Source of the DNA: Tricholoma matsutake
Taxonomy: Eukaryota; Basidiomycota; Agaricomycetes; Agaricales; Tricholomataceae
Length of the DNA stretch: 64,000 bases
NCBI GenBank assembly: GCA_026075535.2
Contig: AP026550.1
Coordinates: 2,294,001-2,358,000, forward strand
Direction of reading: 5' to 3'
How positions within the stretch are numbered: the first letter of the stretch is position 1; each line of letters begins with the position of its first letter. The notes under the pieces are model-generated. The model did not search any database. It was not told where the DNA came from and saw nothing but the letters and a program-made list of their open reading frames with translations. Below are positions 12,101 through 23,514 of the stretch, piece after piece. The position numbers and the translations under genes were made by a program.

Positions 12101-12582
12101 CGGATCGGGAGAAGGAGATGTAGACAGATTCCAAGAAGCTTCTACTGGGTAAATGGGCATCGTGTCTCTGTGGAACAAAGAAAGTTGTCGATAAGAGTAC
12201 GGGTATGTTTGGAATTGACTATACCTGAAAGTATACGAACGCATAGCAGCCAAGAAATGTGATAGTCCTGGAGGGCCCACGATGTCTAATCGAGAGATGG
12301 TAGCGTCCGCAAAGCTCATAAGTAAGCCTGCAATGTTGATGTAAAAGGATAGAAGACATTCAGTGGGAACCAAAACTCACCTGGAAGTCCACTCGCTCTC
12401 TGAGTTCCCACTTGCGTGAAGAACAAACCGTGGGTCCTCTTCCAATTGCGTCTACTCTGCAAAAAAGCTCGACTCGTATTTTCACCAGCATTGAAAATAT
12501 ATTTCGCGGAATCAAACGCAAGAACAATTGTTGGCTCTGTATCAGATGAAACGGTGCTGAGAACCGACGCTGACCAGTTCAT
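9108..12582 (-). CDS. TRZ1: Ribonuclease Z, long form (tRNA 3'-end processing)
   Basis: Long-form tRNase Z cleaves the 3' trailer from precursor tRNAs in nucleus and mitochondria. Twelve exons fit in one frame (about 956 aa): 12381-12582, 12225-12327, 11561-12167, about 11197-11502, 10916-11128, 10715-10856, 10362-10664, 10098-10312, 9821-10044, 9648-9773, 9436-9591, 9108-9381. The N-terminal half shows KYIFNAGENTSRAFLQSRRN, VGTQRASGLPG and SFADATISRLDIVGPPGLSH. The catalytic half shows LGTGSAIPTKYRN, LLEAGEGTWGQL, the metal-binding YISHIHGDHHMGIAKIL (HxHxDH), FSGDTQP, HEATMADDQFDMAKKKAHST and LLTHFSARYPKMPP. The length fits fungal Trz1. A Ser/Lys-rich low-complexity insert (about 11700-12010) sits between the halves. 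The start is the MNWS codon at 12582. Metal ligands are present, so the gene looks intact; the donor of exon 4 (11194 or 11197) is the one uncertain splice. Confidence 0.95.
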
Positions 12583-13329
12583 CGAACTTGAATGCTGAGC
12601 GACACTGAGGGGATTGCGATGGAAATGGCGAATTGTTCGAACGGTTGGTAGGAAGAACCTTGCCAGCTTGACAGTTCGCGGTCTTCTGTACCCAAATCAC
12701 AGAGTTATTACATTTTGTGACTTACAAACCGACCAACTTACCTCGACCAAATTCAAACCTAAGGCTACATAGGTCACGGCTCGTACCAAAAATCGTGACA
12801 ATAATTATTGAGCGTGATTATTAGACAATTATGGGCAGTCTGCGTTACATTGTGCGGGACGAGTAGTACGGGCGAGGAGATTTGCTAAATAATAAGTTGT
12901 CTGCATGCACATGCGTTGAACAATTAGGTACTACGTTAGTAACTTAATTGCAAATTGTCGTCGATTTTTTTTTGTCAACTTTCTAAGTTGTGGGGATGAT
13001 CGATGATGATGGTACCAGGTAATCATGATCATCGGTGGCATTGTGTAATTAATCTCGTTCGGCGCAAGTAATATTCGAATGTGGTAAAGCTTTCTAGTAG
13101 GATAAGCCGAATCTAGACGAGCCTTAAGCCTGAGGCTGGAGTAATACACGGCCATCGGAGTATCTCAAGTCCTATACACACGGCTATACAAACCCTGTAG
13201 ACACCAATGACCATGTAATAGCAAGACGCTACCACCCTGGCCTGGGTGTCATGAGAACTCTCTGAAGGCTGTTCAAGGATTCCTGTGTATGACAATCGTT
13301 CTTCCATTCTCACCACAAGATCTGCAGAT
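12583..13329. other. Upstream region of tRNase Z; no clear gene
   Basis: Holds the tRNase Z promoter and an AT-rich stretch around 12780-12980. Short minus-strand frames at 12931-13316 have no recognisable motif. Confidence 0.4.
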
Positions 13330-13866
13330 TACGCTCTGTGAATTTGTTGATATGAGCGGACCACAGAATGCTGGAATTGATTGCCAGCCCAGATAGACAA
13401 GTCGAAGACCGTTTAATCGCCACGGTTCGCTTCGTCGGCGTAGCGTAGAACGTGCAGCCGGAGGGTACAAAGAGCGCAACTGACAAAATAGTTCCTTCTC
13501 AGAACCTTTGAGGATTGTTAACCAGATTTCAAGTCAGATGTGCAATATAACAGGGACAGGAGAGCGTAGAATGAAAGATAGAAACTTACTGCATGCCTTG
13601 TTGTTTTCGTCGCCGTGCTAGGTATTGGAATAAACACTTTCGTGGCTGTGGATGACGTTTCAAGCAACATGACGACTGACGACCTCGAGGATGAAGCTAG
13701 AAGATCCATTATATGAAGAACCAGATATACGAAACAGATATTTGGAAGTGAGGTATCGTACAAATGATTGACGACATCTTGCCAGGGTAGTATAGGCTTG
13801 TTGCTTGGCAGCCGTGGTGAAAATGGTTGGCGGGAAAGGGGGCCAGCTGCGATTACAGTCTGACAC
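13330..13866 (-). CDS. Possible small spliced gene, unrecognised
   Basis: A minus-strand frame opens at 13866 with MSDCNRSWPPFPPTIFTTAA followed by KQQAYTTLARCRQ. A GT at about 13765 and an AG at about 13700 would join it to a Ser/Thr-rich stretch, and a GTAAGT at about 13588 marks a second possible donor. This lies directly downstream of ERG2 (40 bp from its stop). No family is recognised; the splice structure is a guess and the whole could be non-coding. Confidence 0.25.
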
Positions 13867-13905
13867 TTCAGCTCTAGTCGATGTCTTTATTAGTAAGCTA
13901 CGTAG

Positions 13906-14692
13906 TCAAACCTTCCGTATCCATAAATTTTTGATCATCTCCCTGCCTGTGATTCTAAATGTATGATAGATGGTGGGTATATCCAAGGTGGAAGTAAATG
14001 TGTCCGCAAGACCAAACGGAAGCATAAGAGGAATCCAACCTGCCACACACTGTGTTAATAAAAGGTGGGACTAAGATCGGAATACGTTCCTACCTCTAGC
14101 ATATTCCAGCGCAAAGCAGCCTTCGTGCATCTTATACTGCTTCGCTGTCCCTCGCGGCAGGAAATGGACACTCCCTGCAGGATATTTCTCCATTTCGAGT
14201 GAACCGGGAAGGAATGCCCACTGCTCGCCAACCAGGATATTGAAGTAATCGTCTGCAGTATGCAGCCCCGTGTGACCTTCTGTACCCAAGGGCGTCCCGA
14301 AGATAATGAGGTACTCTGTGATGCTTGCATGAATGATGTACATCGCGCCCATGGCACCGCCTGCGTTGCTGAAGACCCACTCTGTGGTGTCGGTGTTGAG
14401 TTGAATTTGTGTTGTTGGATATGTGGCCGTGAGGTTTGCGACAATATGCTGGATCATTCCAGCCGTGTTATTTGGTGAAGCAGCAATAGCGTTCTTTGCT
14501 AGTTCGTGAATGCTAGTGGGATCAAAGACGTACCAGCGATCCTGATAAATTGGAAAGACATTGATTATTAGATTGACGGCTCAGAATAGAGAAATCCACC
14601 TTTATCGCGTCCAACCAACGACACGTGGCAATAAAGAGTGCCAGTACTAGTACAGCGAGACGTGAAGCCCATCGCATGAAGTTCCACTTCAT
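13906..14692 (-). CDS. ERG2: C-8 sterol isomerase (sigma-1 receptor family)
   Basis: ERG2 moves the double bond from C8 to C7 of fecosterol in ergosterol synthesis, in the ER membrane. Three exons (14600-14692, 14094-14541, 13906-14039) give 224 aa, the usual family size. The N-terminus MKWNFMRWASRLAVLVLALF is a membrane anchor. The body shows RWYVFDPTSIHELA, EWVFSNAGGAMGAMYIIHAS, the H-x-A-D-D-Y block GLHTADDYFNILVGEQW, YPAGSVHFLPRGTAKQYKM, GCFALEYARG, and after the last intron WIPLMLPFGLADTFTSTLD. All frames join cleanly. It shares a 230-bp divergent promoter with the Ytp1-like gene. Confidence 0.95.
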
Positions 14693-14922
14693 TTGGATGC
14701 AAAGTCTGCCATAGATGGATCAATGACAGCACGCTATACTAAGACAGACGTTTTGCGAACAGCCAGTCCTTGAACTGACGAGACTCACGAGAGTGACAGT
14801 GGAAAGCACTCGAGCGTCGAATCGAAAGAGCTTTGTTGTCATGGGACACGGGAGGTCAAGCGGGGAAACGTCACGTGGCGATATGACACATTCTCAGGAA
14901 AGTTTATCCTTGGACGTGCGCA
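14693..14922. promoter_or_regulatory. Divergent ERG2 / Ytp1-like intergenic promoter
   Basis: Only 230 bp separate the start codons of ERG2 (leftward) and the Ytp1-like gene (rightward), so both promoters must overlap or lie inside it. It contains CACGTGG near 14873 (an E-box-like CACGTG). No obvious TATA box is seen. Co-regulation is an inference from the spacing. Confidence 0.6.
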
Positions 14923-16953
14923 ATGGTGTTAAAACGACTGTATCTATGGACATTCCTGGCGTCATTGTGCCTACAAGTTGCGGTAGCACACAAACATCAT
15001 GACCAACTCACCGAGGAAGAAGCAAACGGGCCAGTAGATGCCATCTTATGGATTCACATTTTTTTACAGGCTGCGGTGTGGGGTATCTTATTCCCAATTG
15101 GAATGGTGTTAGGGCTTTCAAGGAGCCGGTGGCATGTTCCACTTCAAGTACGTCACCGGAACTTGTTGAAAACACAGAAGTGTGACCAAAACCTGTCATT
15201 TTTTAGAGTGCGGGTTTCGCATTGACATTCGCGGGCTTCATTATGGGTCATTTGCACAAGGGGAGGATGTTCTTGCCCTCTGTGCACGGCTCGTTTGCCT
15301 CGATTCTCTTAGGAATAATAGCCACGCAATTGGTTTTAGGAATCTACCTAAAGTTACATATCCATGAAAAAACGATCAGACCATTTGCCGTCATAGCACA
15401 TGGAGTCCTCGGGAGGATGTATCCCATCTTCGGTTGGATGCAGATGCTGTTTGGTGCTTTGACTTTCCGCGGGTATTGTCGTGGAGGAGCGTTGGGTGTG
15501 TTCGCCACACTTATACTATTTTGCACTTTCTTAAGGATTTGAAAGGGCAATGCCTCGCGCATTATATCATGGGAAGCGGATTCATTGCATATGGCTCTAT
15601 TATGGCAATTCTGTTACTTGCTGGAGAGGCATGGGTGAAACGCAGCGGCCGTAGTCCAGAATGGTGGGATTCTTGGTAAGTTTGACGAATCTCTTTCGAG
15701 CAATTTTATACATGACTTCCTAGGGTGATTATGCTCTGGGTAAGTCTTATCATATACTGGGCGTATCTTTTGTTCATAGAAGGTACTAGGGCATTGGTAA
15801 GTAGGTTCACAGACGAAGCCTATCCTGAATGACTCTTGTTTAGTTAATACATTCACGGAACATCATGGGTCGACTTGGTCGGTGAAAGATATGCAACATA
15901 CGTAAGTACGAGTCAGCAATTGTGACAGGAGACAAACTCAGTGCTGTCGCTTCAGTATCCTTGGAGTTTTGTGTAAGCACCCTTGTTATTACCGCTTTAT
16001 GCAATTTACTCACCGTTTGTCTAGGGTGGGCAGGAGGAGTGTTAGGAATCTACCTCGCACGGAACAATCAGCGGAATGTCATGCCCTCGATAATGTCAGC
16101 TGTCTCAATTTATGTGATGTTCTCTTGGGATATAACAGCGTTGTTCTAGAATCATACTCACCGGTTGGGCGATGTCCGAACACGCGCAAGCTCTTATGTT
16201 ATCCACGAAGGTAATGAAAAAATCTCTCACACCGATTTTCTGACTTGTCGCAGGTTCATTCTGCCTTTGGAAATACCCTGATGCTTGCAGGGGTTGCCCG
16301 TATCATCGAAATCTGCTTTGTGGCAAAGCATTTCAGCTCGGCCGAGAGCTCTGACGACGATAGCCACAGCGATCATACGCTGGCAGATGCTGGCATAACT
16401 GGTCGCACACCCTACGGCTTGGCACCCGAAAATGGGAGTTCCGCTGCCAAAGCTTTCCGCCATCTTCCGCCTTTTGTATGTCACCTGCATAAATAGCTTG
16501 CTGTGATACTGATATCCTTCCCGCATAGCTGCTTGTCGCTTCTGGGTAAGAACAACCTACATGGCCCACTTCTCAAAATTAATGACACTTTTAGGCTGCT
16601 TTTCATTTCTGCTACCGACGAAGAGCTGCAATTCGTCCACGATAATGGGATGGACCACGTAACATATGTTTTGATCATGTTCAGGTCTGTTGGACTCTTC
16701 ATCGCCTTTCAATTCCCTGCTCACAAGACCTTCAAACAGTATCGCATTCTTCTTGTACTCCTTCATTGTCTTTCTCATTTATCTATATATTTCCACCGGT
16801 CACAACGCCGTCGACACTGCAAGCACCACTGACACCAATATTGAAATGACGTCTACGACTATTCGTTCGAAATGGTACGCTCGGGTTCCCAATGCTGATT
16901 CTCGGTACCCTCTGCCTGGACATCATGTAATAGGTGAAGATGAGGAGGAGTGA
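14923..16953 (+). CDS. Ytp1-like multi-pass membrane protein
   Basis: Thirteen exons give 471 aa in one frame: 14923-15147, 15207-15495, 15546-15675, 15724-15739, 15790-15796, 15844-15901, 15956-15972, 16025-16094, 16150-16210, 16254-16475, 16529-16545, 16595-16684, 16740-16953. A signal peptide ([20 protein letters not shown]) precedes a His-rich lumenal stretch. Transmembrane segments include [42 protein letters not shown]-like and [14 protein letters not shown] regions; later blocks are [39 protein letters not shown] and [19 protein letters not shown]. This is the Ytp1 / DUF2427 type (cytochrome b561-like fold) known from yeast YTP1; the exact role is not established. Four exons are only 7, 16, 17 and 17 nt, which gene finders often miss. 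Confidence 0.88.
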
Positions 16954-18018
16954 CTTGGATCGGCTACTTTTCATTCTGTTTGTTGAGCATAGTTTTCGGT
17001 CTAATTATTGTTCTGTAGAATATTTGGGTATTGTGAAGTATCTTTTCTAATGGCCGGTGCAGATTTATTATTTCGTATGTCCATCGACTATGTGCTTCTG
17101 TGCCTATGCCGTTACCTTCTTTGTCGTCCTGCCAAGGCGCGAGGGTATCACGATCTTGAAAGAGAGTAAAAGGAGTTTCGCATTGATCGGGCATGAGATG
17201 ATGGCCAAGAGCTTGCTTGATTTGGTCAAGCAATCACGCATCATCTAACTGTCCTACCGGAAGTCCTTTGTTGATTATAGGTTCACACTAGCAAGCATAC
17301 AGGAAGTAATAAAGGCACACCCTAATGGTAACGGCAATGGATAGCATCTGCGATAATTTTTGAAGACGACGATACTACCGGTACCACGGATGAGCTAGCG
17401 TTGCTAAGAAAAACCCAGGTTGAAGCTATACCTTCTCACCAGTCTCCCATATAACCGCCTTATCTACGTCGGCCCCGCTCTGGCTCCCTCTTAAGCTTGA
17501 CGGAGGCGCTCGTGGCTAACTAGTTGGACTCGGAAGCTTTCTGATAGGAGGATCCTTACCCACCGTGGCCTGAAATTCGTCTCACCGGAGCCGCATTACC
17601 TATTCCAGTTATCGCTTGCATTTTGTAGACAGTGACAAGACGTGTGGTCCTACCATGATGGAAAAAAAAGTGATTCTGGCAGTCCCATGTCGCAGTGACA
17701 TGTCGTACTGGCAGTATCCACCTAGACTCCTTCAAATCCGAGGTCTATAGGTCGAAGCACATGGCAATGAAAAGATGGATATATTCCACATCAGGTATAT
17801 ATGTATAATGAGTATGGTATGCGAGGTGGTGTGTATGACAAGATGGTAATAATGCATATGTAAAATGTACTAGTAATGGACAGATGATGAAGGAGCGAGG
17901 ACTGTATGCTAGCATGCAGCAAAGTGTGAACGACAGCAAACGAACGAACGATTTTAACGATAGGCGATTTGAATTTGCGGTCCACGCAAATCCAATTAAA
18001 AAAGCAATAAAAAAAACC
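16954..18018. other. Intergenic; no supported gene
   Basis: Lies between the 3' ends of the converging Ytp1-like and septation-type genes. A 63-codon plus frame at 17057-17248 lacks motifs and neighbours that would support it. Confidence 0.45.
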
Positions 18019-20565
18019 CTAGTTGGGACTACTCACATGCGACGTCGGCCTCCTCCACCCCATTCCCGCACCAGAAGACGTCCCGGGCCTAGAACGGTCA
18101 ACAAATCTCGACAACGGAAAATTCATGCTATATCTCTTCGTCAGCGTCTTCAGCTTCTCGTATGGCCGGAGCGACTGTCTCGCATTCACGCCCGGGTTCT
18201 TACCCACACTCCCACCCATATTCCCAATCCCAATGCCACTTTCCCTCCCACCTACACAACCAGTCTCATGCCACTGTTCGGGTTCATGATCGTGCACACC
18301 ACCGTCACCGCCCCGCCCACGAGTTGGAGATACCCGTCCCAATCCACAGTCTCCACGTTCTCCATTGGGTCGCGAATCAGCATGGAGCCACATCGACGGG
18401 ATCCCTGAGAACACACATTTACCTCCACTCCGTTCCCTACCACTATCCCGCCCTCGTTCCGTCTCTCCCGTATTCAACGACGACGGAAAACGGGGGGTAG
18501 GTGGGGATGGGGGCAGGGGCAACGAGGTCGGTGAGAGCGGGGGTGAGAGCGGTGTAGCGACTGCGTTGAGCGCAGCATCGACCGACTGACTTAACCTCTT
18601 CCTCGGATCCGCCACGGATTTGGATAGCCTCCCTCTGGGAAAACGGTGAACTGGTGCAGGTGGCAGTGTAAACGTGGGTATCAACGTAGGAGTGCGCGGG
18701 ACTACCTGGATCTCGTCGTGTCCGTGATAACTAGGTGGTGGGACGTTAATGTCGTCTAAAGTGACTGTAGGCGCATATGACGAGCTCGAGTCCCTCCTCC
18801 CCTTCTCCATCTCCCTCATCTGAGTCGTCCTTAGAGAAATGATATCATCTGCACTCGTCCTACGATACCTTCTACTCGAGGTAGACACCATCCTGCTATG
18901 TGTCCGTGAATGGGAATGGAATTGCGTCCCAAACGAGATCTGCGAATGGGTAGACGACCCCGGCCACACTATATTCGAGGACGGCTTCGGGGACGCGGAG
19001 GGTAACGATGAGTCCAGGCTGAACTCAATGGGAATGTCTGGAACGGGCGGGTGCTCTTCCTCGTTGTGAGCTTGACTCTGGTCATGAGAATGGGTTGTCC
19101 CTGTGCGGGAGTGTGACCGTGAGCGAGTAGGCGTGCGAGGGAGGCGCAGGCTGCCTTTGGATGTGCGGTGGCTGCGTTTGCGGGCGGCGGTGACGAGGCT
19201 AAGGTGGAAGGTGTCGGGGTTTTTGGCGCTCTTGGCACTGCGCATGCTCTTGGTGCTACGTGTGCTCTTGCCGCTGCGGATGCTGGAGGTATCAACTGTG
19301 TCTTTGGTTGGATTTTGATGTTGATGTTGATGTTGATGTTGTGACCGAGGTTGGGTTTGGGGTTGCTGTGTCGGAGGAGGGTAATCCACATTATTGTCTT
19401 CCTCATTCGGAGTCTGTAGGAACTGAGGCACAGCCATGGGCGAGAGCGGGGTAAAGACAGGTAGAGGTTTGACTTGCAGTAGTGCACCGAAAGTGGGAGA
19501 GTTCGTTCCCGATATCCTTTCGGCTTTCAGGATGACGGCTTCTTCGACATCAAAATCGTTCATGGTATAATTGTCCATCTCCTTTGCTATACGCTCTGCT
19601 TCATTCCACGCATCATCTAGCTCTGCCTCGAGCTGCTCGATCCGATTACGCGCCTCCAAGAGCTCTGAACTGCGCTGCGCGTAGCTTTTATTCAGCTGTC
19701 ATTAAAGATGTCAAGTTTACATCTCTTGCACGTACGTACGTACGAAACGTACCTTCCGCAACGCAATCGCCAAGGCACTAGTCCAATGCATGTCCATCAT
19801 TCTCTCAATCTGTGCAAGTTGGTCGTCAATCCGTAACAACTCCTCCAGGACACGATCACATTCCGCGGTCGTCTGCGCAAGCTGCACCGCTAGCTGAGAG
19901 ACCACATTATTGTTCTTGGTGTTACTACTATTGTTCGGACTCGAACTATTGGTCGCAGAATCAGCACTCGAGTTGAGAGCTTGGAGCAGCATTGTGCGGC
20001 GGTGCACAAGGAAGCGGTATCTCGATTGGGTGGACAATTTCAGACCGCGTAGCCGCTCAATTTCAGTAGGCAGAACCCTTTCTAGGTTCTCGAGGGAAAG
20101 AAGCCTAATGAAGGATTCGCGTGCTGTTAAGCGAATAGCACGCGATACGAGCCTTTGGAGCTCCCGAGAGTCAAACGTCCCTGTGAGATATGAGCGCCTG
20201 AGCATACGTGTAGTAGAACATAACTTACATAGCGCTGCTTCAAGAGGTAAACCCTTCCACTGCACTGGAACGGTATCGAAATCAAGCGTAGGGGGTGGAG
20301 TGAGCATTGGACGTTTGGGTGCAACCTTGGTGGTCTGAGGCGGTATTTCAGGGGGTGGTGTTGAAGTTGACCTTTCAATGATTAAAGATGGAGGATCAAG
20401 GAGATTGAGTGTTAAATGAGTGGAAGTAGAATGTCTGGGATTATGTTCTGGCGAGCTGGGAGTTGAACGTTGTGCTCGAAGACGAGGACCCATTGGAGAT
20501 TGTGGAGGTCTACCTGTATAACGTGAAAACCTGTTATTAGGATTAACAGGGTCTGTGGATGACAT
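18019..20565 (-). CDS. Up-regulated-during-septation (Uds1-type) coiled-coil protein
   Basis: Three exons (20229-20565, 19753-20180, 18019-19695) give 813 aa in one frame. After a Pro/Ser-rich leader comes VQWKGLPLEAALWTFDSREL (spanning intron 1), SRAIRLTARESFIRLLSLEN, ERLRGLKLSTQSRYRFLVHR and RTMLLQALNSSADS. A coiled coil follows (QLAQTTAECDRVLEELLRID and, after intron 2, EARNRIEQLEAELDDAWNEA). The C-terminal 450 residues are Ser/Pro/Arg-rich and disordered with many SRSHSRT-type motifs. The N-terminal block is what I know from the fungal Uds1 domain, a protein linked to septum formation; the function here is inferred. Intron 2 opens with a GTACGT repeat (CGTACGTACGTAC). Confidence 0.68.
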
Positions 20566-21141
20566 GGTGGTTTGAGTTCAAGTTGGGATTAGTACACAAT
20601 AGAATAACGGAGGCTGTTGCGGAACTTTCAGACCCGCGTATATACTTACGTTACGTCCTATCCCCATTTAATATTGCCCCTCTGCATGATGGAGACTCTC
20701 ATTCAACATGACAACCAAACCTGCCTGAGTCTCACGACGTGGAAAGTGCCTCCGTTATCGTGTACATCTATAACGCACACTCTGCTTTATATCGCGATCG
20801 GGTCTTCTACATTGACCGCCATTTGAAGAAACACAAATCTATTTTTTGAACCACATGAGTCGTAAGCAACATAGTTACGATCTGTTCACTTCCTAAAAGT
20901 TACAACCAGCTTCGAAACGACGAATTCTTCTCAGGCCAGGTTGGTTACATATATAGCCACCATTTTAGCCTAACCGCCTTGGCAAACCTTGTTAACCGAA
21001 GACGCTTTGGGAATTGAAAATGGACTCAAATGTTTGTTTCATTGATCAAATTTCAAACTACTAGGACGAGCTTCAATTACCCGTACCATTCACGATTCAT
21101 GCCCAAACTCCAATCTCACGCGATTATTTACGCCCTCGTAC
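20566..21141. other. Promoter side of Uds1-type gene; no gene seen
   Basis: Between the start of the Uds1-type gene and the stop of the lipase. It should contain the Uds1-type promoter. Nothing else stands out. Confidence 0.5.
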
Positions 21142-22718
21142 TCAGCATTGCATTGTGACGCCACCGTAAGGTCCTGTTAATCGTACCGCCCCAAATGATA
21201 AAAAAAAGCGTTCAATACAATACACACAAGAAGTAACTCACCATCGTGGTCACGGATATTCCCCACGAAGATGTTCTTGACATCTCCGACGGTGCAACGT
21301 GCGTCTGGGTTATCTTGGCCTTTTGGTCCAACGCGTTGACTAATACGTTAGTAGAATCCGAGCAAACACATACCTGGGCAGGATATCCACGACTGGTCAC
21401 GCTGAATGTGTACTTCCCCTTGTGGATGACTAAATCCTAAGAAGTGACCTATAGGTAAGACTGCAATGAGAATAACATTGAACACAGTCGTTTATGCATT
21501 TTACCTGGAAGGATGGGAATAAAGTCTCGCCTGTGGCCACCGTTCAATCATTCGTATTAGACAACCTCTAGAAGAAGCATGCTTACTTGTTGTTGATGTG
21601 TGTCAGATCGGTATGGGCATCGACATAATCTGCAAAAGCATGATTTCCTACCTAGCGACAAGAAAAGGCTTTGATATCCTGGTCTATGAATTACATAGGA
21701 CTGAACGTACCCGTGGCATACCATAACCGATTGTCCTAAACGTCACGTTGGGAAGGTGAAGAGGTAAGTAGACCGAGTCCAAAAGAGTGAGGGCGGCCCC
21801 TGCATATCAGGATTGCGTAAGGATCAAAATGGGCCGCGGAGATCATTGAGGTAAGATGGAGTTACGGACCCAGCGAATGGCCAACAAGAGTTACATGGTT
21901 GACACCGCCTTTTCTGAGAGCTATCTGCACTGCAGCCAAAACATGAATTGCAGCCCTGTGGTACGTATAAGGATGGTTAACGTTTCTAGAGCTGACATCG
22001 GAGGGACACAGACTTGGCATGCTGTCCTGCGAAGCCCTTGTGAACTTTAATTTCGGAGCTTATCCCGGGGAACAGATCAGGATCAAGGCTCTCGGAATGA
22101 ATGTTCAAATCGGTAAGGATAGACTTTCTGAAGATGCGGGTTAGACTTGCACGATTGGAGATCCTCGATGATATCAAGGTGTTTACAATTTTGTCGGGTC
22201 TGAACCCTGATGTCCAACGACGACAGTCTAGCAAGGACAATAAGATTATTATTGATATCTAAAAGAAATGGCGGGGGTTTACCTGGAGTACGGGGTCGAA
22301 GCCCACAAACCAAAATTGCAAGTCATTGCCGTCATCTCCTGATGCAACCGGTTGGAAGGTGGGATTGGCATCACAGGTGGCTATCGACGAGAAACCATCT
22401 CAAGTATGCACATGAATTAGAAATCCCTTTACCTCCACAGGACCATTTCAAAAATTTCACAGGATCATCACAATATGCGGAAGCGGCAAAGAATGCGAAC
22501 GATTTGAACGTTGAAATTTGGGTTGTGGAAAGTATTGGGAAGGATTGTCGCGCGCTAAGCTCCTGGCTAGCAGGGGCGGCATAAGCTGGTTTGAAAGGAG
22601 AGTTTGAGATGAGAAGTAGGATTGAAAGGATTGGAATTGCTGAGAACACCATGACACAGGCAAGGGGTCGACTGGCTGGTTTGAAGGACTTGAAAAAGGC
22701 AAAAGGAGCGGAATTCAA
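21142..22718 (-). CDS. Secreted class 3 (alpha/beta-hydrolase) lipase
   Basis: Fungal class 3 lipases hydrolyse acylglycerols outside the cell. The start at 22718 gives a signal/anchor region (CVMVFSAIPILSILLLISNS) and a mature part reading LSTTQISTFKSFAFFAASAY and FLKWSCG. Spliced exons continue with ATCDANPTFQPVASGDDGND, FWFVGFDPVLQ, TVVVGHQGSDPTK (oxyanion region), GISSEIKVHKGFAGQHAKAA and HVTLVGHSLGAALTLLDSVY. GHSLG is the nucleophile elbow and an intron splits it at 21828-21868. Then come LPNVTFRTIGYGMPR, DFIPILPGHFLGFSHPQGEV and the C-terminal NIRDHDGPYGGVTMQC with the probable catalytic His. The stop is at 21142-21144. About eight or nine introns are present, roughly 300 aa in total. 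All frames I followed join without stops. Confidence 0.9.
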
Positions 22719-23514
22719 GTTCTACCATGCCACACTTACTTATAGTGGCTCGGAAGGTTACTAATGAGGCAGCGATAACACTATACTAAGCATCACAGAA
22801 GCGTAGTCAGTTGAAAATCCGATCCAAGCACCAAGGTTAGTCATTAGCCCAGTTATAAGCTTAAGGTGGATGCGCTATGGTCAAGACACCAGAGATTGGC
22901 TGCTGCTGCTGCACGAGAAGCCCAAGAGAAGCCAGTAGCCAAAAGTTCAAGGCAGAAATAAAGTCGGCTGAGATGGCTGGGCTTTATTTGAATCATGTAA
23001 CTTTTTGAACTCAAACGCGTCCGAGTCGCTGCTACTTTGCCTTTCGAGCCATACCCAATATCTGGAAGATGTTCAACCAGGTTGAATGATTGGATATCTG
23101 TAAGAAAGATGGCCCGGCGGAGTTTCGGCCAAGAGGACTTGCAAGAACAATAACATCAATAGGTGTGGTTCCAGCCTGACTTACCCATGTGCATTCTCAT
23201 ACGAACCAGGCAACTAGACCGCAATCTCGATTTCTACGAATAGACCATATCCTATATCAGTCTATCGTTTTTGGAGGATTGGAACAAGGTGGTCGAAATA
23301 GCATGCTCATCATCGGAGATGACGAGCGCGATGTTAGCCGAACGTGTGGCGCACGTTGATCAACCTGGGCATCCGCACATCCCGGGGGCCTGCTTATGTG
23401 AGCACGGTATGTGGGAATCTATACATATTAGATAACTGCTAAGTACTCAGATTCTAACTGCCGCACTGCCTCAAAGGCAGTTGAGCTTCAACTGCCCTAG
23501 CTTTTGCCCATGGT
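22719..23514. other. Lipase promoter and edge of gene island; no gene seen
   Basis: No motif-bearing frame. CpG dinucleotides are still common here; they become rare from about 23.9 kb on, which marks the change to transposon DNA. Confidence 0.45.

Noticed and set aside
17884..19487. Several long plus- and minus-strand frames overlapping the Uds1-type gene
   Set aside because: They are other-frame shadows of the GC-rich Ser/Pro/Arg repeat-coding exon 18019-19695.
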